Of a DNA stretch of 64,000 nt, positions 1 through 8,518 are shown one piece after another; position 1 is the stretch's first letter; each line of letters opens with the position of its first letter. Location of the stretch: positions 124,001 through 188,000 of the forward strand of contig CANDOC010000013.1 in assembly GCA_947387575.1 (NCBI GenBank), given 5' to 3'. This DNA comes from Spongorhabdus nitratireducens. GTDB lineage: Bacteria; Pseudomonadota; Gammaproteobacteria; Pseudomonadales; Endozoicomonadaceae. A model generated the notes under the pieces. That model worked only from the letters and a program-made list of their open reading frames with translations, was not told the origin of the DNA and did not search any database. The position numbers and the translations under genes were made by a program.

Positions 1-491
1 TTTGCAGCGGCAATTGCGGTCTGACAGGTGGCGTAAGTCTGCTCGGTAGAAAGATGGGTTCCCGTAATCAGCAGGCTCTTGCTGGAGGCTATAAACTCCG
101 GCGTAAAGTCGCTGCTGTCCAGGGCCATATCGGCACAGTCGTTACGGTAGAATATCAGCGGAAAGGTTTCCTGATCCTTGATTCCCAGAATAACAAGTCC
201 GGTCAGGCGCTCCTTGTCTGTTACTACATAACTGGTATCGACGCCTTCACGAGCCAACTGTTCGCGTACAAACCGGCCCATGTGCTCATCCCCGACCCGG
301 GTCAGCATGGCTGATTTAAGCCCCAGTCTGGCAGTGCCGCAGGCTATATTCCCGGATGAGCCACCAATGTATTTGGCAAAGCTGGACATATCTTCCAGCC
401 GGCTGCCAATCTGCTCTCCGTAGAGATCTACGGCAGCCCTGCCAAGACAAATCACGTCCAGCGGTCTTGAGCCGGAATGACTGTTTTCCAT
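1..491 (-). CDS. iolC: 5-dehydro-2-deoxygluconokinase IolC (partial, C-terminus outside window)
   Basis: PfkB-family sugar kinase that phosphorylates 5-dehydro-2-deoxy-D-gluconate in myo-inositol catabolism. Only the first 163 codons are present; the frame is open to the window edge. The N-terminal nucleotide/sugar-binding pattern is readable: VICLGRAAVDLYG, then the GGSSGNIACGTARLG glycine-rich segment at about residues 40-54, and TRVGDEHMGRFV soon after, all typical of IolC. The ATG at 491 follows the stop of the upstream oxidoreductase by 3 bases, with GGGAG about 11 bases ahead of the start, so the two genes are co-transcribed. Many gammaproteobacterial IolC proteins carry a C-terminal DUF2090 aldolase-like domain; whether this one does cannot be seen. 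The assignment is strengthened by iolB, iolG and iolI across the divergent promoter. Confidence 0.85.
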   Translation of the reverse strand, partial: MENSHSGSRPLDVICLGRAAVDLYGEQIGSRLEDMSSFAKYIGGSSGNIACGTARLGLKSAMLTRVGDEHMGRFVREQLAREGVDTSYVVTDKERLTGLVILGIKDQETFPLIFYRNDCADMALDSSDFTPEFIASSKSLLITGTHLSTEQTYATCQTAIAAA

Positions 492-494
492 CAC

Positions 495-1715
495 TTAATT
501 TACTCCCACTGGATTACGTCCGGATAATACCCCGGTCGTCTGTTCTGATTGTTTGTTGTTGTCTTTTATACTGCCTGCAACAGTTACTGAGGCAGGAATC
601 TTTACCCAGCGCTGTTCACGACAGGAGGCTTCTGCTGCATCGAGCACCAGATGATCCTGATAAGCAGCCCGGAAGTCAGGCCATATTGGCTGGTCTGCAG
701 CAACACCCTGCAGCAGATCCCGGACTTCAACTGCTTTCATATCGTTGTAGCCCAGGCCATGGCCGGCGCTGACGCAGAAATTCATATAATCCGGATGTTC
801 CGGTCCGGTCAGAATCCGTTTGAAACCCTGGCGTGCCTGTTGCTGTCCGGCCTGGTAGATATGCAGCTCGGACAGTCTTTCCTGGTCAAATATCAATGAG
901 CCTTTGGTCCCGGTCACCTCAAACCAGAGGCCATTTTTGCGTCCCCAGGCAATGCGTGATGCTTCAATAGAGCCCGTGGCACCATTACTGAAGCGCAGCA
1001 TCATCTGGATCAGATCTTCATTTTCGACCTCGGCCTGATTATCTGGCTGACCGGAGAGCGAGCGCTGCCGGTGAACTGTGCGTGAATCTGCACAAACTTC
1101 ATTAATGGGTGCAACAAGGTGCTGGGCCAGATTGACTATATGCGAACCGAGGTCATTCAGTGCTCCGGAACCGGACAGCTGTCGCTTCAATCGCCATGAA
1201 AACGGGGTGTCAGGGTCAGCCAGATAGTCTTCATTGAAGACGCTCCTGAAATGGACGACTTCGCCGATCTCTCCCTGTTGGATAATTTCTCTGGCCAGTT
1301 GAATAGTCGGGTTCTTGGCATAGTTGAAACCCACCAGAGTTTTGACACCGGCCTGTTCGGCTGCAAGTGTTATCTCCAGTGCATCATTGGCGCACATGGC
1401 CAGCGGTTTTTCACAATACACATGTTTACCTGCAGCAATGGCAGCCAGCGCCATATCCTTGTGCAGATAATTGGGAGAACAGATATCAACAATATCGATA
1501 TCCGGATCAGTGACCAGCTGTCGCCAGTCACCGGTTGAACGTCTGAATCCCAGTTCGGATGCTTTGGTGCTGGCAAGGTCATCATTGACCTCGGCCAGCA
1601 TTTCAAAAGTCACTTCAGTGTCCAGACTGAAAACGGCAGGTGCCGTTTTGAAGGCAATGGCATGGGCTTTACCCATATATCCCGTGCCGATAAGACCTAT
1701 ACGGATTTTTTTCAT
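495..1715 (-). CDS. Gfo/Idh/MocA family NAD(P)-dependent oxidoreductase, probably inositol-related
   Basis: 406-residue cytoplasmic oxidoreductase. The Rossmann motif GLIGTGYMGKAH sits at residues 7-18. The family signature with the catalytic lysine is seen as YCEKPLAM at about residues 100-107, and a substrate-side GSHIVNLA motif follows near residue 190. Paralogues of this family oxidise myo-, scyllo- or chiro-inositol, but also many other sugars. Its position directly ahead of iolC (3-base gap), divergent from iolI and the transporter, argues for an inositol stereoisomer or a related polyol as substrate. It is clearly distinct from the second family member at 7460-8518, which is the better candidate for the main inositol 2-dehydrogenase. 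The substrate is inferred from context only. Confidence 0.8.
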   Translation of the reverse strand: MKKIRIGLIGTGYMGKAHAIAFKTAPAVFSLDTEVTFEMLAEVNDDLASTKASELGFRRSTGDWRQLVTDPDIDIVDICSPNYLHKDMALAAIAAGKHVYCEKPLAMCANDALEITLAAEQAGVKTLVGFNYAKNPTIQLAREIIQQGEIGEVVHFRSVFNEDYLADPDTPFSWRLKRQLSGSGALNDLGSHIVNLAQHLVAPINEVCADSRTVHRQRSLSGQPDNQAEVENEDLIQMMLRFSNGATGSIEASRIAWGRKNGLWFEVTGTKGSLIFDQERLSELHIYQAGQQQARQGFKRILTGPEHPDYMNFCVSAGHGLGYNDMKAVEVRDLLQGVAADQPIWPDFRAAYQDHLVLDAAEASCREQRWVKIPASVTVAGSIKDNNKQSEQTTGVLSGRNPVGVN

Positions 1716-1945
1716 TATTATTTTTCCGCTGCTACAGGTGCTAGCACATTCAACGCGTGCTGTGTCTTACTGTCGCTTATCTTCGACGTCAGGTTTCATA
1801 AAGTATCGAAATAGAATTTATTTTTCAAAATTATTTTTAATGAAATATAAAATTCTTATGAGTTCGCAGCTTTCTGCGGCAACAGGTTGTCATAACACCG
1901 ATAAAGCTGTTGACATGATGTCGGTTTTCAAGCGAAAGTGGTGAC

Positions 1946-1959
1946 GGAATTTTTATTCC
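1946..1959. promoter_or_regulatory. Candidate IolR-type (RpiR family) operator
   Basis: The sequence reads GGAATTTTTATTCC, an exact GGAA-N6-TTCC palindrome. As I recall it, this is the recognition motif reported for the RpiR-type inositol repressor IolR of Sinorhizobium meliloti. It lies about 100 bases ahead of iolI in the intergenic region shared with the leftward oxidoreductase-iolC operon, so one repressor could control both. No iolR gene is in the window. The match is direct; binding is inference. Confidence 0.5.
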
Positions 1960-1971
1960 ATATTTTATTTT

Positions 1972-1993
1972 TTGAGAATATATTTTATCTCAA
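1972..1993. promoter_or_regulatory. TTGAGA-N10-TCTCAA inverted repeat
   Basis: Perfect 6-base half sites separated by 10 A/T-rich bases, ending about 70 bases ahead of the iolI start. The spacing suits a dimeric regulator contacting one face of the helix. It may be a second operator of the inositol locus. No family is assigned. Confidence 0.35.
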
Positions 1994-2062
1994 TCTTGTG
2001 TAAGGCCATTCAGGCCGAATACAAATCTGTAGTGATCAGCTGTTAACCAAAAGAATAAAAGT

Positions 2063-2911
2063 ATGAATCTGCAGTTTTCACTGAACCATATGGCAGCGGC
2101 TTCTATGCCGCTCACTGATTTTGTGGCGCTGGCCAGTGAACTCAAAATCAGCCAGATCGAAATCCGCAATGATATAGCAGGCCAGGCGATTGCTGATGGT
2201 ATATCAGCAGAGCAGGTCCGGGCTGTGACCGGCAGTAAGCGGATTCTCGCTATTAATGCACTGCAACAGTTCAATAACTGGAATCAGCAACGGGAACAGG
2301 AAGCGGAACAGCTGATCCGTTTTGCTGCCGACTGCGGTGCCCGTGCGCTGGTGCTGTGTCCGGTCAATATTGCCGGCTGGGAGCCAGAACAAACCGAGCG
2401 TGATATCAAACTCCGGCAAGCATTATCCGAGCTGAAGGGCATGCTGGAATATTTTGGTATTACCGGGTTGGTAGAACCCCTCGGGTTTCCCCAGAGTTCG
2501 TTAAGACTGAAACAGCATGCAGTCGAGGCCATCAAGGCTGTTGACGGTGAACAGACTTTCCGGATTCTGCACGATACCTTCCATCACCATCTGGCCGGGG
2601 AGCAACAGTATTTCCCTGAGCTGACAGGGCTGGTTCATATATCGGGCGTCAACAACCCGGAGCTTGATACTGGCAGGATGCAGGACTGCCACCGGATACT
2701 GATTTCGGAAGCCGACTGCTTGGGTAATATCAAACAGCTCGCTGCTCTGATCAAGGGTGGTTATCAGGGCGCATTTTCTTTCGAGCCATTTGCGGCTGAG
2801 GTCTATGACCACCCGCAGCTGGCAGCTGAACTGAAAAAGAGTGTCGCATTTATCGAAGACGCGGTGTCTTCAGCCATCACCAATAACGCAACACACACAA
2901 CAGTAGCCTGA
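2063..2911 (+). CDS. iolI: 2-keto-myo-inositol isomerase IolI (TIM-barrel)
   Basis: 282-residue sugar isomerase of the AP-endonuclease-2/xylose-isomerase-like TIM-barrel family. Several blocks match Bacillus subtilis IolI as I remember it: IEIRND near residue 32, INALQQFNNWN near residue 69 (ALVFFNN in IolI), EPLGFPQSSL near residue 138 (EFVGHPQCTV), and HDTFHHHLAG near residue 171 (DSFHFHAMG), which carries the metal-ligand Asp and His. A conserved Glu lies in SFEPF near the C-terminus. IolI interconverts inosose stereoisomers, feeding D-chiro- or 1-keto compounds into the main pathway. It is the first gene of the rightward operon; the binding-protein gene follows after 21 bases. Confidence 0.75.
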   Translation: MNLQFSLNHMAAASMPLTDFVALASELKISQIEIRNDIAGQAIADGISAEQVRAVTGSKRILAINALQQFNNWNQQREQEAEQLIRFAADCGARALVLCPVNIAGWEPEQTERDIKLRQALSELKGMLEYFGITGLVEPLGFPQSSLRLKQHAVEAIKAVDGEQTFRILHDTFHHHLAGEQQYFPELTGLVHISGVNNPELDTGRMQDCHRILISEADCLGNIKQLAALIKGGYQGAFSFEPFAAEVYDHPQLAAELKKSVAFIEDAVSSAITNNATHTTVA

Positions 2912-2932
2912 TAGACCAAGAGGATAATAATA

Positions 2933-3844
2933 ATGAAACGTCTATTACTGGGAATCGCTGCATCTATGGCCATCAGTATGTCGGCCTATGCAGAAACCAA
3001 GATTGCAGTGTCTATGTCGTATTTTGATGACAATTTTCTGACTATGCTGCGACAGTCTATGGCCAAATCAGCAGCTGAAAAACCGGATGTCAGTATTCAG
3101 TTCGAGGATGCACAGGGAGATATCGGCCGTCAGCTGAACCAGGTACAGAACTTTGTCGCTCAGGATGTTGATGCCATTATCATCAACGCGACTGATACTG
3201 CAGCAACTGCCCGTATGACCAAACTGGCAAAGAAAGCCGGGATTCCACTGGTTTATGTTAATAAAAAGCCGGATCAGGAGCTACCTGCCGGTGTTGTTTA
3301 TGTCGGTTCTGACGAAGTGGTTGCCGGCCGTCTGCAGGGGGAGCAGTTGGCCAAATCACTGAACGGCAAGGGCAATGTGGCCATTATGCTGGGTGAGCTC
3401 TCTTCCAGTGGTACCCGTGGTCGTACCCAGGGCGTTAAGGAAGTACTGGCCAACTATCCCGATATCAAGATCGTGGAAGAGCAGACTGCGAACTTCCAGC
3501 GCTCCGAAGCTATCGACCTGATGAACAACTGGATTGTGTCCGGTATCAAGATCGATGCGATTGCAGCCAACAATGATGAAATGGCGCTGGGAGCACTGCT
3601 GGCCATGAGACAAGCCGGAATCAGTCCGAAGGATATTGTTGTGGGTGGAGTGGATGCAACTTCCGATGCGCTGAGCTCCATGGCTGCCAAAGAGCTTGCT
3701 GTGACAGTATTCCAGAATGCTGCCGCTCAGGGCGAAGGTGCGGTAACAGCGGCCCTGAGCCTGGCAAAGGGTGAGCAGGTAGACGGTACTGTCTGGGTTC
3801 CGTTTGAGCTGGTGATGCTGGAAAACATGCACCAGTATCAGTAA
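2933..3844 (+). CDS. Periplasmic sugar-binding protein of ABC importer (probable inositol)
   Basis: 303-residue RbsB-like (LacI-type periplasmic) solute-binding protein. A signal peptide spans residues 1-20 with cleavage after SAYA, so it works in the periplasm. Family features include DAIIINATDTAAT near residue 82, PLVYVNKKP near 105, ANNDEMALGALLAM near 204, and VVGGVDATSDAL near 229. The start at 2933 has AGAGGA at good distance. It delivers substrate to the ATPase and permease encoded next. Inositol or a related polyol is inferred from the surrounding iol genes; ribose-type sugars cannot be excluded from sequence alone. Confidence 0.8.
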   Translation: MKRLLLGIAASMAISMSAYAETKIAVSMSYFDDNFLTMLRQSMAKSAAEKPDVSIQFEDAQGDIGRQLNQVQNFVAQDVDAIIINATDTAATARMTKLAKKAGIPLVYVNKKPDQELPAGVVYVGSDEVVAGRLQGEQLAKSLNGKGNVAIMLGELSSSGTRGRTQGVKEVLANYPDIKIVEEQTANFQRSEAIDLMNNWIVSGIKIDAIAANNDEMALGALLAMRQAGISPKDIVVGGVDATSDALSSMAAKELAVTVFQNAAAQGEGAVTAALSLAKGEQVDGTVWVPFELVMLENMHQYQ

Positions 3845-3876
3845 TTCCAACCCGAACACAGTGGTCCGGCTGGATA

Positions 3877-3900
3877 TCACACCTGCAGCTGCAGGTGTGA
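3877..3900. repeat. 24-base perfect palindrome between binding protein and ATPase genes
   Basis: TCACACCTGCAG followed by its exact reverse complement, with no loop bases, in the 74-base gap after the binding-protein gene. Such intercistronic stem-loops often protect the upstream message and lower expression of the membrane components. There is no T-run, so it is not a full intrinsic terminator. The next gene has its own GGGAGG at 3908-3913. Confidence 0.55.
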
Positions 3901-3918
3901 CTCCGCTGGGAGGTAGAT

Positions 3919-5484
3919 ATGTTGGCAGAAACTGCAGAACGGGTTGAAGCTGCGAAGCCGCACGGGCAGGTTTCACCGCACTCACAACAAGAAACAGACA
4001 GACAATATATTTTTGAAGCCCGCAATATTCGCAAGGAATTCCCCGGTGTTGTCGCACTGGACAATGTCGAACTTAAAGTCAGCCCGGGTCGTGTGTTGGC
4101 CCTGATGGGAGAAAACGGTGCGGGCAAATCAACCCTGATGAAAATCATCTCCGGTGTCTATACCCCGGATGCAGGCTCCCTTTCTCTAAGGGGACAGCCT
4201 TATAACATCAAAGGCCCCCTTGATGCACTGGAGCAGGGGGTGGCCATGATTCACCAGGAACTGAACCTGATGCCGTTTATGACGGTGGCAGAAAATATCT
4301 GGATTCGGCGTGAGCCCCTGAATAGTTTTGGCTTTGTTGATCATCAACGGATGTACCAGCAGACTCAGGAATTGTTTGAAACCCTGAAGATCGAGCTGGA
4401 TCCACGGGCTGAAGTACGTGATCTCAGTGTTGCCAACCGCCAGATGGTGGAGATTGCCAAAGCAGTTTCCTATGACTCGGAAGTGCTGATTATGGATGAG
4501 CCCACATCGGCACTGACTGAGCGGGAAGTGGAGAGACTGTTTTCTATTATTGCCGACCTGAAGGCAAAGGGTACCGGCATCGTTTATATCACTCACAAGA
4601 TGGATGAAGTCTTCACCATTGCTGATGATATTGCCGTGTTTCGGGACGGGCAGCATATCGGTACCGATCTGGCCAGCAAGCTGGATCGGGAGGCGTTGAT
4701 CAAAATGATGGTTGGCCGGGAAATAACCCAGATGTTTCCCAAAGAGGAAGCCGAGATTGGTGAAACCGTGCTGGCGGTAAAAAATCTCGGGCTGGATGGT
4801 TATTTTAAGGATGTCAGCTTTGAGCTGCGAGCCGGAGAAATACTCGGACTGGCCGGACTGGTGGGGGCCGGACGAACCAATCTGGCGGAAACCCTGTTTG
4901 GTGTTACCCCGGCGACACAGGGCACGATTGAGCTGCATGGTCAGGAGGTTGTAATCAGTCAGCCGCATCAGGCGATGGAGCAGGGCGTTGCACTGCTGAC
5001 TGAAGACAGAAAAGAGACCGGCTGCTTTCTGCAGTTGTCGGTATTGCAGAACATGGAAATGGCGGTTCTGACCGACAGTTATGTTGAAAAGGGTTTTGTT
5101 CAGCAGCAGCAAGTCAATGAACTGTGTGAGGAAATGAAACAGCTGCTGAAAATCAAAACGCCTGATCTGGATGAGACTATTGGCAACCTTTCCGGAGGCA
5201 ATCAGCAGAAAGCATTGATTGCCCGCTGGCTGATGACCAAACCCCGCATCCTGATTCTTGATGAGCCGACCCGGGGCATTGATGTGGGTGCCAAAGCCGA
5301 GATTCACCGGTTGATATCGTCGCTGGCTGCAAAGGGGCTGGCGGTACTGATGATCTCTTCCGAGCTGCCGGAAATTCTGGGTATGAGTGACCGGGTCATG
5401 GTGATGCATGAAGGTACTGTAACCGGCATTCTGGAACGGAATGAAGCCACTCAGGTTGCAGTAATGAAACTGGCTTCGGCCTGA
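3919..5484 (+). CDS. Sugar ABC importer ATPase, two-domain RbsA type
   Basis: 521-residue cytoplasmic ATPase with two fused nucleotide-binding domains, the usual length for RbsA/MglA/XylG. Domain 1 has Walker A GENGAGKS at residues 64-71 and Walker [13 protein letters not shown]. Domain 2 has the degenerate Walker [10 protein letters not shown] usual in this family, then signature [15 protein letters not shown] and Walker [13 protein letters not shown]. About 30 hydrophilic residues precede domain 1, longer than in RbsA; an internal start is possible, but GGGAGG lies just ahead of the ATG at 3919. It powers the permease encoded 50 bases downstream. It lies in the iol operon, so inositol-type substrates are the likely cargo. 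Confidence 0.85.
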   Translation: MLAETAERVEAAKPHGQVSPHSQQETDRQYIFEARNIRKEFPGVVALDNVELKVSPGRVLALMGENGAGKSTLMKIISGVYTPDAGSLSLRGQPYNIKGPLDALEQGVAMIHQELNLMPFMTVAENIWIRREPLNSFGFVDHQRMYQQTQELFETLKIELDPRAEVRDLSVANRQMVEIAKAVSYDSEVLIMDEPTSALTEREVERLFSIIADLKAKGTGIVYITHKMDEVFTIADDIAVFRDGQHIGTDLASKLDREALIKMMVGREITQMFPKEEAEIGETVLAVKNLGLDGYFKDVSFELRAGEILGLAGLVGAGRTNLAETLFGVTPATQGTIELHGQEVVISQPHQAMEQGVALLTEDRKETGCFLQLSVLQNMEMAVLTDSYVEKGFVQQQQVNELCEEMKQLLKIKTPDLDETIGNLSGGNQQKALIARWLMTKPRILILDEPTRGIDVGAKAEIHRLISSLAAKGLAVLMISSELPEILGMSDRVMVMHEGTVTGILERNEATQVAVMKLASA

Positions 5485-5534
5485 GAATAATAAAAATCAC
5501 TGCTGTGCAGTATGGCAACAGGCAGGCGTTAAAA

Positions 5535-6560
5535 ATGAATACGACAACACATCCAGCTCCGGCCTCGGTGCCGGAGGAAAGAAAACGTTTCAAGATGCCC
5601 CAGGAAGGCAGCATTCTGCTGGTACTGGTTGGCATTGCGGTATTGTTTGAAATACTTGGCTGGGCAGTCAGGGGGGATACCTTTCTTTTCAACGCCCAGC
5701 GACTGCTGATTATTGTACTGCAGATGTCCATTATTGGACTGCTGGCCATCGGGGTAACCCAGGTCATTATTACCACCGGTATTGATTTGTCCTCCGGCTC
5801 GGTGCTGGCGCTTTCAGCCATGATTGCTGCCAGTTTTGCCCAGACATCGGACTATGCCCGGGCAGTCTTTCCCATGTTTACCGATATGCCGGCGGTTGTC
5901 CCGATATTACTGGGGGTATTGGCCGGGGGACTGGCAGGGCTGGTTAATGGCGCCTTGATTGCCAGAACCATGATTCCACCTTTTATTGCCACGCTGGGCA
6001 TGATGGTAACCGCCAGAGGACTTGCCCGCTGGTATACCGACGGTCAGCCAGTCAGCTTGCTGTCAGATGAATTTACCTGGTTTGGATCAGGTTATATTCC
6101 GGTGGTCGTCTTTATTGTAGTGGCGGCTATTTTCCATATTGCTTTGAAATATACCCGTTATGGCAAGTTTACCTACGCTATCGGCGCCAATATGAATGCT
6201 GCCCGGGTGTCCGGTATTAACGTTAACCGACATCTGGTTATTGTCTACAGCATAGCAGGGCTGTTATCCGGTCTGGCCGGGGTTCTGACAGCTGCCAGAG
6301 CGGCCAGCGGTCAGGCAGGTATGGGTATGGCATATGAGCTGGATGCCATTGCAGCGGCTGTTATTGGCGGTACCAGTCTGGCTGGCGGAGTTGGCCGAAT
6401 CACCGGAACGGTTATCGGCGTCATTATTCTGGGGGTTATGACTTCCGGCTTCACCTTCCTCGGCATTGATGCTTACGTTCAGGATGTCGTTAAAGGCGCG
6501 ATTATTGTCGCTGCCGTGGTGGCTGACCAGTATCGCCAGAAAAAGCGCAAGACTGCCTGA
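5535..6560 (+). CDS. Sugar ABC importer permease, RbsC type
   Basis: About 341-residue inner-membrane permease of the BPD_transp_2 (RbsC/XylH) family. Many hydrophobic segments are visible, with the conserved TTGIDLSSGSVLALSAMIAA segment early and AAVIGGTSLAGGVGRITGT late, both characteristic of the family. The frame could begin at a GTG at 5505; the ATG at 5535 is preferred because AGGCAGG lies about 9 bases ahead and the hydrophilic lead is then normal. It works with the binding protein and the ATPase upstream. Substrate assignment (inositol) is by operon context. Confidence 0.82.
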   Translation: MNTTTHPAPASVPEERKRFKMPQEGSILLVLVGIAVLFEILGWAVRGDTFLFNAQRLLIIVLQMSIIGLLAIGVTQVIITTGIDLSSGSVLALSAMIAASFAQTSDYARAVFPMFTDMPAVVPILLGVLAGGLAGLVNGALIARTMIPPFIATLGMMVTARGLARWYTDGQPVSLLSDEFTWFGSGYIPVVVFIVVAAIFHIALKYTRYGKFTYAIGANMNAARVSGINVNRHLVIVYSIAGLLSGLAGVLTAARAASGQAGMGMAYELDAIAAAVIGGTSLAGGVGRITGTVIGVIILGVMTSGFTFLGIDAYVQDVVKGAIIVAAVVADQYRQKKRKTA

Positions 6561-6591
6561 TCCGACGATTCAGATATGGAGTAATGACTGT

Positions 6592-7401
6592 ATGTCTCAT
6601 TTATTATCTCGTCCCACAGAACCTGACACGCAGGGTCGTATTCAGCAAATTACGCCGGAATCGGCTGGCTGGGAATATGTAGGCTTTGAAGTCTTCAAGC
6701 TTCAGCCTGGTCAATCGCTGGAGCAGCAGACCGGTAATAAAGAAGTCTGTCTGGTGCTGGTCAGTGGCAAGGCCAGTGTTTCAACCCGGCATGAAAGCTG
6801 GAGTCAGATCGGTGACCGGACATCGGCTTTTGAACAGAAAGCACCTTATGCGGTATATATTCCACCCGCTGATTTTTACTCGGTTGTAGCAGAAACAGAG
6901 CTGGAGCTGGGTGTTTGCTCTGCTCCGGCAGAAGGCCAATTGCCGGCGCGACTGATTGAGCCCAAAGAGTGCGAATACCAGACCCGGGGAACCGGCACCA
7001 ACCAGCGCCATGTGTGCAATATCCTGTTTGATAAAGGTACCGCGGAAAGCCTGCTGGTTTGTGAAGTTATTACGCCCCATGGTCACTGGTCGAGCTATCC
7101 GCCGCACAAGCATGATCAGGATGCCGAGCCAACAGAAACCCTGCTGGAAGAAACCTACTATCACAAAACCAATCCGCCTCAGGGCTTTGCATTTCAGCGG
7201 GTTTATACTGACGACAGAAGTCTGGATGAGGCCATTACCGTTGAAAACGACTGTGTGGTAATGGTGCCAAAAGGATATCACCCGGTCGGTGCTGCCCATG
7301 GTTATGATCTGTACTATCTCAATGTGATGGCCGGTCCGAAGCGGAACTGGATTTTTAAAAATGATCCCGAACACGAATGGATTGTTGAAGCGGGCAAGTA
7401 A
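6592..7401 (+). CDS. iolB: 5-deoxy-glucuronate isomerase IolB
   Basis: 269-residue bicupin enzyme that converts 5-deoxy-D-glucuronate to 5-dehydro-2-deoxy-D-gluconate, the substrate of IolC. Diagnostic stretches are visible: SSYPPHKHDQD near residue 166 with metal-binding histidines, LEETYYHKTNPPQGFAFQRVYTD at about 184-206, and a third conserved block at MVPKGYHPVGAAHGYDLYYL near residue 224. The frame is open further upstream into the permease gene, but the ATG at 6592 with GGAG at 6578-6581 gives the usual IolB N-terminus and length. Co-directional with the transporter; iolG follows after 58 bases. Confidence 0.92.
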   Translation: MSHLLSRPTEPDTQGRIQQITPESAGWEYVGFEVFKLQPGQSLEQQTGNKEVCLVLVSGKASVSTRHESWSQIGDRTSAFEQKAPYAVYIPPADFYSVVAETELELGVCSAPAEGQLPARLIEPKECEYQTRGTGTNQRHVCNILFDKGTAESLLVCEVITPHGHWSSYPPHKHDQDAEPTETLLEETYYHKTNPPQGFAFQRVYTDDRSLDEAITVENDCVVMVPKGYHPVGAAHGYDLYYLNVMAGPKRNWIFKNDPEHEWIVEAGK

Positions 7402-7459
7402 TATCTGGCAGTGTCATTAACGGACTGAACCCGACAAAAATAACAAAGAGAAAATAATA

Positions 7460-8518
7460 ATGCTTAATTTCGCCATGTTTGGGGCCGGGCGTATCGCCAA
7501 TGTGCATGGCCAGACCATCAGTGAACACCCGGATGTACGTCTTGTTTATGTTGTTGATCCGGTGCAGCAGGCTGCTGAAACTATTGCCAAAAAATTCGAT
7601 GCCAAGGTCAGTGATGCCGCTACAGTGTTTGCCGATGCGTCGATTGATGCGGTTTTGATTTGTAGTTCAACGGATACCCATGCCGACCTTATTGAACAGG
7701 CGGCACGGGCCGGGAAAGCCATCTTCTGTGAGAAACCTGTTGATCTGGATATTAACCGCGCCCGTCATGTAGCGGACGTAGTGAAGGAGACGGGGGTTAC
7801 CTGTTTTCTGGGCTTCAACCGGCGGTTCGACCCTACCTTTAACGCACTGCATCAGGACAAGCTGGCAGGCCGTATCGGGAATCTGGAGCAACTGGTGATT
7901 ACCAGCCGTGATCCTTCTCCGCCACCGGTTGAATATATCAAGGTATCCGGCGGATTGTTCCGGGATATGATGATTCACGATCTGGATATGGCGAGATGGA
8001 TGCTGGGTGAAGAGCCAGTTGAGGTTCATGCTACCGGTAGTTGTCTGGTTGACCCGGGTATTGCCCAGGCCGGTGATATCGATTCGGCCATGGTGATCCT
8101 GAAAACCGCCAGTGGCCGACTGTGCCATATCAATAACAGCCGTCGTGCGGCATACGGCTACGATCAGCGAATCGAAGTGCTGGGTGACAAGGGCATGCTG
8201 CAGGCAGGCAATCACCGGGAAAATGAAGTGCGCTACCTGGGCGCCGAAGGCGATGTCACCGACAAGCCGCTGTACTTTTTCCTTGAGCGCTATATGCCGG
8301 CTTACCGGAACGAACTGCGGTCGTTTATCAATACCATCACTACCGGAGCCCAGTCGGAAGTTACTATTGATGACGGGGTAAAAGCACTGGAGCTGGCTGA
8401 TGCCTGCTATCAGTCGCTGCAATCCGGTAAAACAGTCCATTTGCAGTCAAGTGAGTGTGAGTCCCAGAAAGAAATCCCCTTTGCTGCTGCAGACCAGTCT
8501 GTAAAGGTATCGGCATGA
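7460..8518 (+). CDS. iolG: myo-inositol 2-dehydrogenase IolG
   Basis: 352-residue Gfo/Idh/MocA oxidoreductase catalysing NAD-dependent oxidation of myo-inositol to 2-keto-myo-inositol (scyllo-inosose). It has a Rossmann motif FGAGRIANVHG at residues 7-17, the catalytic lysine motif FCEKPVDL near 91, FNRRFDPTF near 118, and SGGLFRDMMIHDLDMARWMLGE-like substrate residues around 163-184 (Asp and His of the DLDMAR/IHD region). These match bacterial IolG. It overlaps the next gene by 4 bases (ATGA), so translation is coupled. The C-terminal tail after about residue 335 is longer than average and polar. Confidence 0.85.
   Translation: MLNFAMFGAGRIANVHGQTISEHPDVRLVYVVDPVQQAAETIAKKFDAKVSDAATVFADASIDAVLICSSTDTHADLIEQAARAGKAIFCEKPVDLDINRARHVADVVKETGVTCFLGFNRRFDPTFNALHQDKLAGRIGNLEQLVITSRDPSPPPVEYIKVSGGLFRDMMIHDLDMARWMLGEEPVEVHATGSCLVDPGIAQAGDIDSAMVILKTASGRLCHINNSRRAAYGYDQRIEVLGDKGMLQAGNHRENEVRYLGAEGDVTDKPLYFFLERYMPAYRNELRSFINTITTGAQSEVTIDDGVKALELADACYQSLQSGKTVHLQSSECESQKEIPFAAADQSVKVSA

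Larger units (their letters stand above)
1716..2062. promoter_or_regulatory. Divergent control region of the inositol locus
   Basis: 347 bases between two divergent operons, with no gene, and clearly richer in A and T than the flanking coding DNA. It holds the two palindromes listed separately at 1946-1959 and 1972-1993, both nearer the rightward iolI gene. A TTGACA hexamer at 1910-1915 could be a -35 element, but no convincing -10 follows at standard spacing, so promoter positions are not assigned. Confidence 0.6.

Noticed and set aside
1910-1938. TTGACA as a sigma-70 promoter for iolI
   Set aside because: No TATAAT-like hexamer 16-18 bases downstream, so the promoter is not assigned.
4186-5409. 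407-codon leftward frame opposite the sugar ATPase
   Set aside because: The opposite strand carries an intact two-domain ATPase with all motifs; this frame is rich in His and Gln as expected of a shadow.
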